Source: Gelidibacter sp035515035 (GTDB taxonomy: Bacteria > Bacteroidota > Bacteroidia > Flavobacteriales > Flavobacteriaceae). From it: a stretch of DNA of 64,000 bases. The DNA is taken from NCBI RefSeq assembly GCF_035515035.1, contig NZ_DATJCA010000177.1, forward strand, positions 10,571 through 74,570, given 5' to 3'. The translations under genes and the position numbers were made by a program. Each line of letters begins with the position of its first letter. The first letter of the stretch is position 1. Below the pieces are notes generated by a model. It did no database searches. It had not been told where the DNA came from and saw only the letters and a list, made by a program, of their open reading frames with translations. Positions 25,494 through 33,658 of this stretch are shown here, piece after piece.

Positions 25494-26276
25494 ATGGATT
25501 TAAAACTAGACAACAAATACGCGATAGTTTGCGGAAGTACCGCAGGAATAGGAAAAGCAACAGCCATATCATTGGCTACAGAGGGCGCTACCGTAACTTT
25601 GGTTGCGCGAAATGAAGAAAAACTGAAACAGGTAATTGCTGAATTACCTCATTCAAAGAACCACAGTTATATTGTGGCCGATTTTTCGAATCCTGAAGAA
25701 TTGGGACACAAGGTTTCTGAGTTTATAAAAAAACAACATGGTTTCCATATCTTGGTAAACAATACCGGTGGACCGGCAGCTGGTCCGGTTTTTTCGGCGA
25801 AACTTGAAGAGTTTGATAAGGCTTTTACGCAACATTTAAAATGCAACCATGTTTTGGCGCAAACTGTCGTTCCTTTTATGAAGGAGGAAGGTTATGGCCG
25901 GATCATCAATATCATTTCCACATCTGTAAAACAACCATTGGATGGATTGGGCGTGAGTAACACCATTCGTGGTGCGGTAGGCAATTGGAGCAAAACATTG
26001 GCAAATGAACTGGGGCAATTTGGAATTACGGTCAACAACGTGCTTCCGGGAGCAACAGCAACAGACCGACTGAAGGAAATCATTAAAGACAAATCGGTTA
26101 AAACGGGGCATAGCGAAGAAGAATCTGCCAATGCAATGAAAAGTTCAGTTCCTGCAAAACGTTTTGCAAAACCTGAAGAACTTGCCTACGCCGTAACTTT
26201 TTTAGCAAGTGAATGTGCGAGTTATATCAATGGCATCAATCTGCCAGTAGATGGAGGACGGACAAAATCATTATAA
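25494..26276 (+). CDS. Atypical short-chain dehydrogenase/reductase in the kynurenine cluster
   Basis: Rossmann-fold SDR of 260 aa: the cofactor loop 'GSTAGIGKA' (residues 14-22), 'NNTGGP' in place of NNAG, and the strand-5 'ISTS' serines 142/144. The catalytic Y-x-x-x-K is replaced: the segment aligning with Y-S-A-S-K reads S155-N-T-I-R159, so both the Tyr and the Lys are missing. The C-terminal 'ASYINGINLPVDGG' is classical. Homologues with the SNxxR motif exist in other bacteria and are annotated as SDR or FabG-like, without proven reaction. Its role in kynurenine degradation is unassigned. Confidence 0.85.
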   Translation: MDLKLDNKYAIVCGSTAGIGKATAISLATEGATVTLVARNEEKLKQVIAELPHSKNHSYIVADFSNPEELGHKVSEFIKKQHGFHILVNNTGGPAAGPVFSAKLEEFDKAFTQHLKCNHVLAQTVVPFMKEEGYGRIINIISTSVKQPLDGLGVSNTIRGAVGNWSKTLANELGQFGITVNNVLPGATATDRLKEIIKDKSVKTGHSEEESANAMKSSVPAKRFAKPEELAYAVTFLASECASYINGINLPVDGGRTKSL

Positions 26277-26448
26277 AAAGAATGAATCAAGATAAAAGAA
26301 CCAAGAGCAAAGACTTTTTGTTCTGTAGTTTTATACCTAATTTTAAGAACGAAATCTGCGTGAGGGATTAAGGCATTGTTGGAGCTCCTCGAAGAGAGCG
26401 ACTGCCGAAAGCCCGACCCTTTAGGGGCACGCCCAAAAAACTAAAACC

Positions 26449-26979
26449 ATGAACTTAGTATCTCCCGTAAATTTCAAGGAATGGATTGAAGAAAATCGTC
26501 ACTTATTAAAACCACCTGTAGGCAATAAAGTGGTTTGGAAAGATGGCGATTTCATCGTGATGGTGGTTGGCGGTCCTAATAACCGAAAAGATTATCACTA
26601 CAACGAAACTCCAGAATTTTTCTATCAGATTGAAGGTGATATCGTTTTGAAAATCATCGATAATGGTACCCCAAAAGACATACATATCAAAGAAGGTGAT
26701 ATTTATTTACTACCTCCAAAAGTGCCACATTCCCCACAACGGGGTGCAAATACCGTAGGTTTGGTAATCGAGTACAAACGTCCCGAGGGGATGCGCGATG
26801 CATTACTTTGGTTTTGCGAGAATTGTACCACAAAACTTTATGAAGAGGATTTTACGGTGGAAAATATTGAAACCGATATGCCGAAGATTTTTGATAAATA
26901 TTACAGCGACGAAAACAAACGCAAATGCCCTAATTGTGGGGAGTTGATGGAGCCGCCAAAAAAAGTAAAAATCGAGTAA
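26449..26979 (+). CDS. nbaC: 3-hydroxyanthranilate 3,4-dioxygenase
   Basis: Ring-opening cupin dioxygenase producing 2-amino-3-carboxymuconate semialdehyde. The catalytic iron ligands are visible as H50, E56 and H94 ('HYNETPEFFY', 'KVPHSPQRG'), and the second, rubredoxin-like metal site of the bacterial enzymes is C123/C126 ('CENC') and C160/C163 ('CPNC'). At 176 aa it has normal bacterial length. It is positioned between the SDR and decarboxylase genes of the pathway. Confidence 0.96.
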   Translation: MNLVSPVNFKEWIEENRHLLKPPVGNKVVWKDGDFIVMVVGGPNNRKDYHYNETPEFFYQIEGDIVLKIIDNGTPKDIHIKEGDIYLLPPKVPHSPQRGANTVGLVIEYKRPEGMRDALLWFCENCTTKLYEEDFTVENIETDMPKIFDKYYSDENKRKCPNCGELMEPPKKVKIE

Positions 26980-27092
26980 ATTCGCTTCCCTCCTCCCGAT
27001 TTCATTGGGACTTAAATGAAGGTTCACGCCTCTCAAATAAGCGAAATGAAACTGGAATATGTTAAATTTTAAATATAACCACAAAAAAACCA

Positions 27093-27113
27093 ACTCCCAT
27101 TAGGTTGGGAGAT
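27093..27113. repeat. Small hairpin in front of the ACMS decarboxylase gene
   Basis: CTCCCA...TGGGAG inverted repeat within 'caactcccattaggttggg' ends only a few bases before the start codon and could influence translation initiation. Confidence 0.35.
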
Positions 27114-27117
27114 AGAG

Positions 27118-28203
27118 ATGACAAAACGCAAACTTCGTATTAACGGCCACTCGCATCTTCTTCCTTACCCAGAGGAAATTCCGCAATTCATGAAGGACAA
27201 AGAAATCTTTTGGGTGGATAAAGACCGGAAATTTATGCTTCAAAAAGATTGGAGCCGCCCAGTAACGGATTCGAGTTTCTTTTTGGACGACAAATTACTG
27301 TGGATGGAACGTTTTAAAATAGATCATGCGGTTGTTTTAAATCTTTCTCAATTGTATGGTAACGGCCTGCGTGTAGAGGAAATGAAACAAGCTTTACGTT
27401 TTCAAAATGATTTTAATGCGAAAATCCAAAGGGAAAATCCGAGCAAATTTACTTGCGGATTTGTTGTACATCCGGGATTTGTTAGAGGAGCTTGTTGGGA
27501 AATTGAGCGGTGTGTAGAAGAACTGGGCATGCAATTATTGTGTTTGCCAACCCACTATATGGATACCATTGGAACCTGGCGCTGTATTTTTGACGAAGAA
27601 AATGAGCCTATTTTTGAAATGGCAAACAAATACAATTTGGCCGTTGAGATCCATCCCTATGATGGTGAAAAATTCATCAAACTAGAAAACACCTCATGGC
27701 GTTTCCACTTGATTTGGATGTTGGCACAATGTGCTGATGCCTATCATTTTTTGACTTTAAATGGCTATCAAGAAAAATATCCAAATATGCGTACCTGTTT
27801 TGCGCATGGTGGCCAACTGGCACAAATCAACTTAGGACGACGTATTCAAGGTTTTGATGGCCGACCAGATTTGTTTGAAGGAAAAACCCATCCGAGAAGA
27901 GCTGTGGGCCACAAAAATATTTTCTTTGATACTCTGGTACACGATACTGGGGGTCTTCAATTATTAATCAAGAACCAAGGATCAAAACAAGTTTTAATGG
28001 GATTGGATGACCCTTACCCTTTGGGGGAAATGGAAAGTGCACAACAATCTTCCTATCCTGGGAAAATTTTAGATTTGGCAGTAAAACGTGAAATTATTAC
28101 CGAAGAAGAACGCGATGCCATTTGGGAAGACAACGTAATTAGGTGGCTGTGTGGTGATGATGAGGCTGCCAAACAAAAATTAATCAATAGAATTATAAGC
28201 TAA
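27118..28203 (+). CDS. nbaD: 2-amino-3-carboxymuconate-6-semialdehyde decarboxylase (ACMSD)
   Basis: Zn-dependent amidohydrolase-fold decarboxylase that turns ACMS into 2-aminomuconate 6-semialdehyde and so diverts the pathway away from quinolinate/NAD. The metal ligands H11-x-H13 ('NGHSH'), the His of 'VEIHPYD', 'CFAHGG' and the Asp of 'GLDDPYP' are present. At 361 aa it fits the bacterial enzymes. It is the last recognisable gene of the kynurenine cluster. Confidence 0.95.
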   Translation: MTKRKLRINGHSHLLPYPEEIPQFMKDKEIFWVDKDRKFMLQKDWSRPVTDSSFFLDDKLLWMERFKIDHAVVLNLSQLYGNGLRVEEMKQALRFQNDFNAKIQRENPSKFTCGFVVHPGFVRGACWEIERCVEELGMQLLCLPTHYMDTIGTWRCIFDEENEPIFEMANKYNLAVEIHPYDGEKFIKLENTSWRFHLIWMLAQCADAYHFLTLNGYQEKYPNMRTCFAHGGQLAQINLGRRIQGFDGRPDLFEGKTHPRRAVGHKNIFFDTLVHDTGGLQLLIKNQGSKQVLMGLDDPYPLGEMESAQQSSYPGKILDLAVKREIITEEERDAIWEDNVIRWLCGDDEAAKQKLINRIIS

Positions 28204-28278
28204 AGGCAATGGACTAAAACTTACTACTTTGTGCAGTTTGCAAACGAAATGATTACCTAATCATATTATCCTAATGCG

Positions 28279-28489
28279 ATGGAGTTGTACAGAAACTATC
28301 GGCTAAATAAAGCAGTCAAGGCCAACGTATTTGATCGGTTTTCATGACAAATTTGATATTTCAGATTCTGTTTTATCAGAATGTTTAGATGAGCGAACTA
28401 CTGAGTATGAAAAGAGTTACTTGATCAAAAAAAATCGATCAACAATCGACTTAAGAAAAAAATTATGCATTTTATATCAGATCAATTAG
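28279..28489 (+). pseudogene. Possible frameshifted gene remnant
   Basis: An ATG at 28279 opens a frame (MELYRNYRLNKAV..., ending VFDRF) that stops at 28343-28346; adding one base of shift within the T-run at 28339-28342 lets reading continue (HDKFDISDSVLSECLDERTTEYEKSY...) for about 48 more codons, overlapping the next gene's start. Composition looks protein-like, but I do not recognise it, and it could be chance. Confidence 0.25.
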
Positions 28490-29106
28490 AAAAGTATATT
28501 GAAAACCATTCTGAAGACGAACCAGAATTATTACAACAGCTTTCTAGAGAAACACATCAAAAAATACTACAACCACGCATGCTCAGCGGTCATTATCAGG
28601 GTCGTGTACTGAGTATGGTCTCAAAATTAAAGAATCCTAAACACATATTGGAAATTGGCACCTATACCGGATATTCTGCTCTATGCTTAGCTGAAGGCCT
28701 TCAAAAAGATGGCGAACTTCATACCATTGACATAAATGAAGAATTGGTGGATTTTCAGCGGAGATATTTTGACGCATCCAATTTTGGAAATCAAATCCAT
28801 CAACATTTAGGAAATGCTTTAGATATCGTTCCGAAACTAAAAATGAATTTTGATATCGTCTTTATTGATGCGGACAAAGAAAACTACAGCAATTACTTTC
28901 ATCTCATCATTGACAAACTAAATCCAGGAGGGATTATTCTTTCCGACAATGTTCTCTGGAGTGGAAAAGTGCTCGAACCTTTAAAGAAGGATGATATTTC
29001 AACAAAAGCCATAATGGCCTACAATAATCTACTCAAGGACGATGATCGTATTGAAACGGTCCTACTTCCTATTCGTGATGGCTTGACGATAAGTAGAAAA
29101 AAGTAA
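28465..29106 (+). CDS. Class I SAM O-methyltransferase (catechol/caffeoyl-CoA OMT type)
   Basis: A 213-aa Methyltransf_3 protein. Motif I is 'LEIGTYTGYSALCLAEGL', the acidic ribose-binding loop follows ('HTIDIN'), and the metal-binding 'FIDADKENY' and 'LSDNVLWSG' segments are characteristic of divalent-metal-dependent catechol-type OMTs. The physiological acceptor is unknown. It follows the kynurenine cluster, whose intermediates include ortho-aminophenols, but a functional link is only a possibility. A hairpin follows the stop. Confidence 0.92.
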   Translation: MHFISDQLEKYIENHSEDEPELLQQLSRETHQKILQPRMLSGHYQGRVLSMVSKLKNPKHILEIGTYTGYSALCLAEGLQKDGELHTIDINEELVDFQRRYFDASNFGNQIHQHLGNALDIVPKLKMNFDIVFIDADKENYSNYFHLIIDKLNPGGIILSDNVLWSGKVLEPLKKDDISTKAIMAYNNLLKDDDRIETVLLPIRDGLTISRKK

Positions 29107-29117
29107 AAAACAGTTAC

Positions 29118-29152
29118 CACAAATTTTCACTCACTGAGGTGAAAAACTTGTG
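29118..29152. terminator. Imperfect hairpin after the O-methyltransferase gene
   Basis: CACAAATTTTCAC pairs imperfectly with GTGAAAAACTTGTG; there is no strong T-run, so terminator function is uncertain. Confidence 0.4.
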
Positions 29153-29209
29153 AGAAAATAAAATTTGTAGTATTATTTGTCTAGAGGTCTAGTTTTCAAA
29201 ATACATTTC

Positions 29210-30316
29210 ATGAGATTAAAAACCATTGCGACATTCTTTTTCCTTTTTTGTTTTAATTTCTTATTTTCTATCGTCGCACTTCATGCCCAAGAAGCAAAAG
29301 TGGAGCGTTCTGAAGCCGAAAAATTAATTGTAGGAGTTGCTGGCAATGAGCCGTTCGTGTTTTCAAAAAACTCATCCACCAAAGGGATTGCCATAGAAAT
29401 ATGGGAAGCTATGGCCAAAAAAAAATCTTGGGATTATACTTATAAGATGTTTGATAATGTGGAAGATGCCTTATACACATTAAATCAAGGTGAATTGGAT
29501 ATTGTGGTTGGTCCTATTAGTATTACCTCACAACGTCTTGAAAATATGCATTTTTCGCAACCGTTCTATAATTCAAGTTTGGCCATTGTCTCTCGTGTTG
29601 ACGAACTCACGCTTTGGCAAAAAGTTAAGCCTCTTTTCAGTATTAGATTATTATTTGCCGTTGGAATCTTCTTGATTATTCTAGCAATTGTTGGGACTTT
29701 ATTGTGGTTGGCAGAGCGTAAAAAATCGCCAGACCAGTTTCCCTCTAAAATTGCAGATGGTATTGGAACAGGCATGTGGCTTGCCATTGTAACAATGAGT
29801 ACGACTGGCTACGGAGATAAAGCGCCCATTACTTTATGGGGGCGAATTATTGCAGGTAGTTGGATGATTATTTCTATTATTTTCGCAACGTCAATGGTGG
29901 CAGGTATTGCAAGCACACTTACTTTAACATCGCTTGGCACTTCCACTTATGCCAATATTGAACAGTTGTCCGGACGAAAGGTTGCGACTATTACTGCCTC
30001 ACCTTCTGAGACGTTCCTGAAAGAATATAAAGCGAGAATCACAGGGGTGGAAAATCTCATGGAAGCCATGTCAAAATTGAAAAATAAAGAGGTTGATGCT
30101 GTGGTCTATGACCGACCGCAATTATTATACTATATGAAGAACCATAAAGATGAGGACCTCTTTATTGCCAAGGCTGAATATTTTAAACAAGGTTATGGTT
30201 TTGCGTTTCCAAAAGATTCAAAACTAATTTATGAGGTCAACAGAACCCTATTGGAACATGCCGAAAGTTTAGAAACTTTAAATATTGTCCATCACTATTT
30301 AGAGAAGGACGAATAA
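29210..30316 (+). CDS. K+-channel-type ionotropic glutamate receptor homologue (GluR0-like)
   Basis: A 368-aa protein with signal peptide (1-26), a periplasmic solute-binding lobe S1 (about 28-140), a membrane helix (about 144-167), a re-entrant pore with the selectivity filter T198-T-G-Y-G-D203, a second helix (about 209-235) and lobe S2 (about 248-368). This S1-M1-P-M2-S2 order is that of prokaryotic glutamate-receptor channels such as GluR0, and the TTGYGD filter predicts K+ selectivity. In S1, R109 ('ITSQRLENMHFS') is the conserved Arg binding an amino-acid carboxylate. The frame opens at TTG 29177; the ATG at 29210 starts the signal peptide. The ligand is not predictable. Confidence 0.9.
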   Translation: MRLKTIATFFFLFCFNFLFSIVALHAQEAKVERSEAEKLIVGVAGNEPFVFSKNSSTKGIAIEIWEAMAKKKSWDYTYKMFDNVEDALYTLNQGELDIVVGPISITSQRLENMHFSQPFYNSSLAIVSRVDELTLWQKVKPLFSIRLLFAVGIFLIILAIVGTLLWLAERKKSPDQFPSKIADGIGTGMWLAIVTMSTTGYGDKAPITLWGRIIAGSWMIISIIFATSMVAGIASTLTLTSLGTSTYANIEQLSGRKVATITASPSETFLKEYKARITGVENLMEAMSKLKNKEVDAVVYDRPQLLYYMKNHKDEDLFIAKAEYFKQGYGFAFPKDSKLIYEVNRTLLEHAESLETLNIVHHYLEKDE

Positions 30317-30356
30317 GGTAATTTAAAACAAAAAGTGAAATCTTTTATGAATGATT

Positions 30357-30647
30357 TTATAATTTCCGTTTTACGGAACCAATGGTCTCTTCCAACTCAT
30401 CTTTTACCTTTTGTACTTCATCGGTAAAAGCCTTGGTGTGCTCCGTAGTATTGATACCGTTCTTTTCTGCAGTTTTGGTAATCTCAGATTTGAGATCATT
30501 GGTGGCGTCTCTAAGCGTGCGCATGCCTTTGCCCATACCGCGTGCAATGTCAGGTATTTTATCTGCACCAAAAACCATCACAACTATAAATAGTATGAAC
30601 ATGACCTCAGTGGTGCCAATGAATAAGAATGTCGTATGTAGTATCAC
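30357..30647 (-). CDS. tatA: Twin-arginine translocase subunit TatA/E
   Basis: A 96-aa TatA-type protein: short N-terminal extracytoplasmic part, one membrane helix ('VMFILFIVVMVFG'), the conserved 'FGADKIPDIARGMGKGMR' amphipathic helix, and a charged tail. TatA oligomers form the Tat pore. The only plausible start before the helix is GTG at 30647, which begins just five bases after a TATATTTG promoter box, so the mRNA may be leaderless. No tatC is nearby. Confidence 0.9.
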   Translation of the reverse strand: MILHTTFLFIGTTEVMFILFIVVMVFGADKIPDIARGMGKGMRTLRDATNDLKSEITKTAEKNGINTTEHTKAFTDEVQKVKDELEETIGSVKRKL

Positions 30648-30651
30648 ACTG

Positions 30652-30659
30652 CAAATATA
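30652..30659 (-). promoter_or_regulatory. Bacteroidota -7 box for tatA
   Basis: TATATTTG on the minus strand, exact TAnnTTTG, immediately upstream of the GTG start. Confidence 0.6.
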
Positions 30660-30728
30660 GTGAGATGTTTTGAATCCAATAAAAAAGCCGACTGTTAAAT
30701 TAATCCGGTCTCTTGTTAAAGTTTTATG

Positions 30729-33035
30729 CTAGTCTTGAACTTTATTCTTAAACGCATCAAATTGACTTTGCACTTCCTTTTTAGGCCAAGAATTGTTTGA
30801 AGTATCAATATCTGCTGTTTCATTATTTGGATCCACCACAATAGAGCTGATCTCCTTTTGGGTAGGAATTGCCTTGTAGACGAGGCGGTCATTTAGTCTC
30901 CAAATTTCTGCAGGATAAGTTACCGTTTCAGAAGTCCCATCCACATAATTATATTGCACAATAATAGGCATGACCAATCCTCCCGGCTTTTCAAAAGTGA
31001 TAGTGTAGAAATATTTTGGCGTGATGATATTTTTACGTTCAGCTTCAGTGAAATTGTCCAACAGATATTCTTTCAATGTTGGAATATCCTCTGCCTGAAT
31101 GCCCTTTTTTATTGTTTCTGTAAGTTCATCAGTACCATCTTCTACCATAAACACCATTGGTGAAAGATTATTAATATCCAAACCTCTTTGTGCAGCAACA
31201 TCCTTCATATATTGATTTGGCTCTGCAGATACGTAAAATTTTGTAACCTCTTTAATTCCGATATCCACCCAATCCGTAGTATAAAACCAACCTCTCCAAA
31301 ACCAATCCAAATCAAAGGCCGAAGCATCTTCCATGGTTCTAAAGAAATCCTCTGGCGTAGGGTGCTTAAACATCCATCGACGAGCATATTCTTTAAACGC
31401 ATAATCAAAAAGTTCACGCCCCATAACGGTTTCTCTTAAGATATTCAGTGCTGTTGCAGGTTTTCCGTAGGCATTATTTCCAAATTGGTAGGTGTTCAAT
31501 CCTTTACTCATAATCGGCGCAATATAATCTTGATTCCCTTCCATATAAGGAATGATGTTTTCCGCCGGTCCACGACGCGATGGGAATTTCTTATCACCGG
31601 GCGATAAGGCTTCTGGGTAGGCTTCACCAAATTCCTGTTCGGCAACATATTGTAAAAAAGTATTTAAGCCTTCGTCCATCCAGGTCCATTGGCGTTCATC
31701 ACTATTGACGATCATCGGAAAAAAGTTATGTCCAACCTCGTGAATAATTACGCCCATCATGCCGTATTTTACCCGATCACTATACGTCCCATCTTTTTCA
31801 GGACGTCCGTAATTCCAGCAAATCATTGGATATTCCATGCCTTGGCGATCGGCATGTACAGAAATAGCCTTATGGTATGGATAATCAAAGGTCATCTTTG
31901 AATACGATTTTAAGGTACTTGCCACAACTTTGGTCGACCATTCTTCCCAAAGTGGATTCCCTTCTTTGGGATATAATGACACCGCCATGACCTCTTTGTT
32001 ACCAACTTTGACAGCCATCATGTCCCAAATAAATTTACGAGAGGTTGCAAAGCCAAAATCACGCACATTCTCAGCGAAAAATTTCCAGGTTTTTTTGGAT
32101 TTAGAAAAACTTTTTTCAGCCTTTTCCGCCTCTGCCTGTGTCACAATAAGAACAGGTTTATCAAAGGTTTTCTTTGCTTTTTCGTAACGTTGCATCATCT
32201 CTTTGGAAAACACGTCCTTCCTGTTCATCAATTTCCCAGTGGCGTCTAAAATGTGATCTGCTGGGACGGTAATATTCACTTCAAAATTTCCAAACGGCAA
32301 AGCAAATTCATCACGTCCCCAAAATTGGGAATGCTGCCAACCTTCCACATCATTATAAACCGCCATACGCGGATGAAACTGTGCAATAACATAGGCTCTA
32401 TTGCCATCTTCTGGAAAGAACTCATATCCAGAACGCGCACCGTCTTTAATGTGATTGTTGATATTGTACCACCACGCGATACCAAAAGAGAACTTCTCAC
32501 CTGATTTCAAAGGTTGTGGAAGTTCTACGCGCATCATGGTTTGATTGATGGTATATGGCAACGGTTTTCCGCTGGTATCTTTTACCTCTAAAATATTAAA
32601 TCCGCCATCAAAATTTTCAGTCAAATAATCGGATGCAAACTGCGACGTGGCTGTGGCTTTGGCTACACCTCTACTTTCAATTAAAGGCGATTTTGTATCT
32701 TTTGCACGCACATTTTGGTCGAGTTGCAACCACAGGTAAGTCAACACATCTGGGGAATTGTTGGTATAAGTAATAACCTCATCTCCAGAAATTTTCGCGT
32801 TCTCATCATCCAACTCGATAGTGATCTTATAATCTGCCTGCTGCTGATAATAGGCAACGCCAGGTGCACCAGAAGCCGATCGGTACATATTAGGCGTAGA
32901 AAACTCATTGTATAACTGCCTGAATTTATTGGTATTGACATGACCAGGTTTACGATCTTGTTTGGTGTCATTTTGAGCGAAAGCACCACTTGAGATGGTC
33001 AAGAGCGCAAAACCTAATAGTTTGAGTATTTTCAT
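30729..33035 (-). CDS. M1-family zinc metallopeptidase
   Basis: A 768-aa secreted aminopeptidase-like protein. Signal peptide 1-20; an N-terminal beta-domain; the zinc site H432-E433-V-G-H436 with the third ligand E455 ('TWMDEGLN'), the spacing of family M1. The exopeptidase region near 'QGMEYPMI' replaces the GxMEN-type motif. Bacteroidota homologues are annotated M1 family metallopeptidase and are periplasmic or surface-associated. It may serve peptide nutrition, in line with the other peptidases nearby (PepE, M15), though no regulatory link is seen. Confidence 0.93.
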   Translation of the reverse strand: MKILKLLGFALLTISSGAFAQNDTKQDRKPGHVNTNKFRQLYNEFSTPNMYRSASGAPGVAYYQQQADYKITIELDDENAKISGDEVITYTNNSPDVLTYLWLQLDQNVRAKDTKSPLIESRGVAKATATSQFASDYLTENFDGGFNILEVKDTSGKPLPYTINQTMMRVELPQPLKSGEKFSFGIAWWYNINNHIKDGARSGYEFFPEDGNRAYVIAQFHPRMAVYNDVEGWQHSQFWGRDEFALPFGNFEVNITVPADHILDATGKLMNRKDVFSKEMMQRYEKAKKTFDKPVLIVTQAEAEKAEKSFSKSKKTWKFFAENVRDFGFATSRKFIWDMMAVKVGNKEVMAVSLYPKEGNPLWEEWSTKVVASTLKSYSKMTFDYPYHKAISVHADRQGMEYPMICWNYGRPEKDGTYSDRVKYGMMGVIIHEVGHNFFPMIVNSDERQWTWMDEGLNTFLQYVAEQEFGEAYPEALSPGDKKFPSRRGPAENIIPYMEGNQDYIAPIMSKGLNTYQFGNNAYGKPATALNILRETVMGRELFDYAFKEYARRWMFKHPTPEDFFRTMEDASAFDLDWFWRGWFYTTDWVDIGIKEVTKFYVSAEPNQYMKDVAAQRGLDINNLSPMVFMVEDGTDELTETIKKGIQAEDIPTLKEYLLDNFTEAERKNIITPKYFYTITFEKPGGLVMPIIVQYNYVDGTSETVTYPAEIWRLNDRLVYKAIPTQKEISSIVVDPNNETADIDTSNNSWPKKEVQSQFDAFKNKVQD

Positions 33036-33095
33036 GGAAAAAAGGTATTTATCTAGATATTCTATTTATAAATAAGGCATTATGAGTAGGAAAAA

Positions 33096-33596
33096 TTAAA
33101 ACTTCAATAGTGCTTTATCCGACTGATTGATCAAAATAAAACTTTTGTTTTGATCATTTATTTTGAGTTTTACTATATTCTGTTGGTCGTCAAAACTCTC
33201 AAACAACACTTTATTTGAGATTTCAAAACTCTTGATGTCCTTGACATCGGCGATTTCTAAATAACAGAAAACAATATCATTGTCATATTCTTTTCCGATG
33301 AATTTATAGTCAACGAACTTTCCATTGATTTGGATGGAAATTTTATCTTTTAAATAACGCTGCAAATAGTCTTCTACTTCCTTCGCTTCATTTTCCGAAG
33401 CTAAAGTCAGGTGTTTACTATAGCGGTGGCGGAGTGCATTCTCCAAATCGTCAATAAAGATTCTGGTAATTATCTGGACGGACGTTTTCTCTTTCACGTA
33501 CGCAACTTCAGTAACGCTCACATAAAATTTATGCACATTTACCGAAAGTAATAGTGGAAAAACAAGCGCTAGAACAAAAATTTTTAGGGTTTTCAT
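33096..33596 (-). CDS. DUF6702-like exported protein
   Basis: A 166-aa protein with signal peptide (1-20) and a mature part starting 'HKFYVSVTEVAYVKEKTSVQIITRIFIDDLE'. This matches, as I remember it, the flavobacterial DUF6702 family, often encoded just upstream of an M1 peptidase gene as here. Function unknown; probably periplasmic. The frame extends to 33644, but the ATG at 33596 is placed correctly after a promoter box. Confidence 0.8.
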   Translation of the reverse strand: MKTLKIFVLALVFPLLLSVNVHKFYVSVTEVAYVKEKTSVQIITRIFIDDLENALRHRYSKHLTLASENEAKEVEDYLQRYLKDKISIQINGKFVDYKFIGKEYDNDIVFCYLEIADVKDIKSFEISNKVLFESFDDQQNIVKLKINDQNKSFILINQSDKALLKF

Positions 33597-33611
33597 AGTG
33601 AATTTGAAATA

Positions 33612-33619
33612 CAAAAATA
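33612..33619 (-). promoter_or_regulatory. Bacteroidota -7 box for the DUF6702-like gene
   Basis: TATTTTTG on the minus strand, 15 bases before the ATG at 33596. Confidence 0.6.
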
Positions 33620-33658
33620 CTGTTTTGTAGTTTGCAAAAATCAAACAAAAAGATATTT

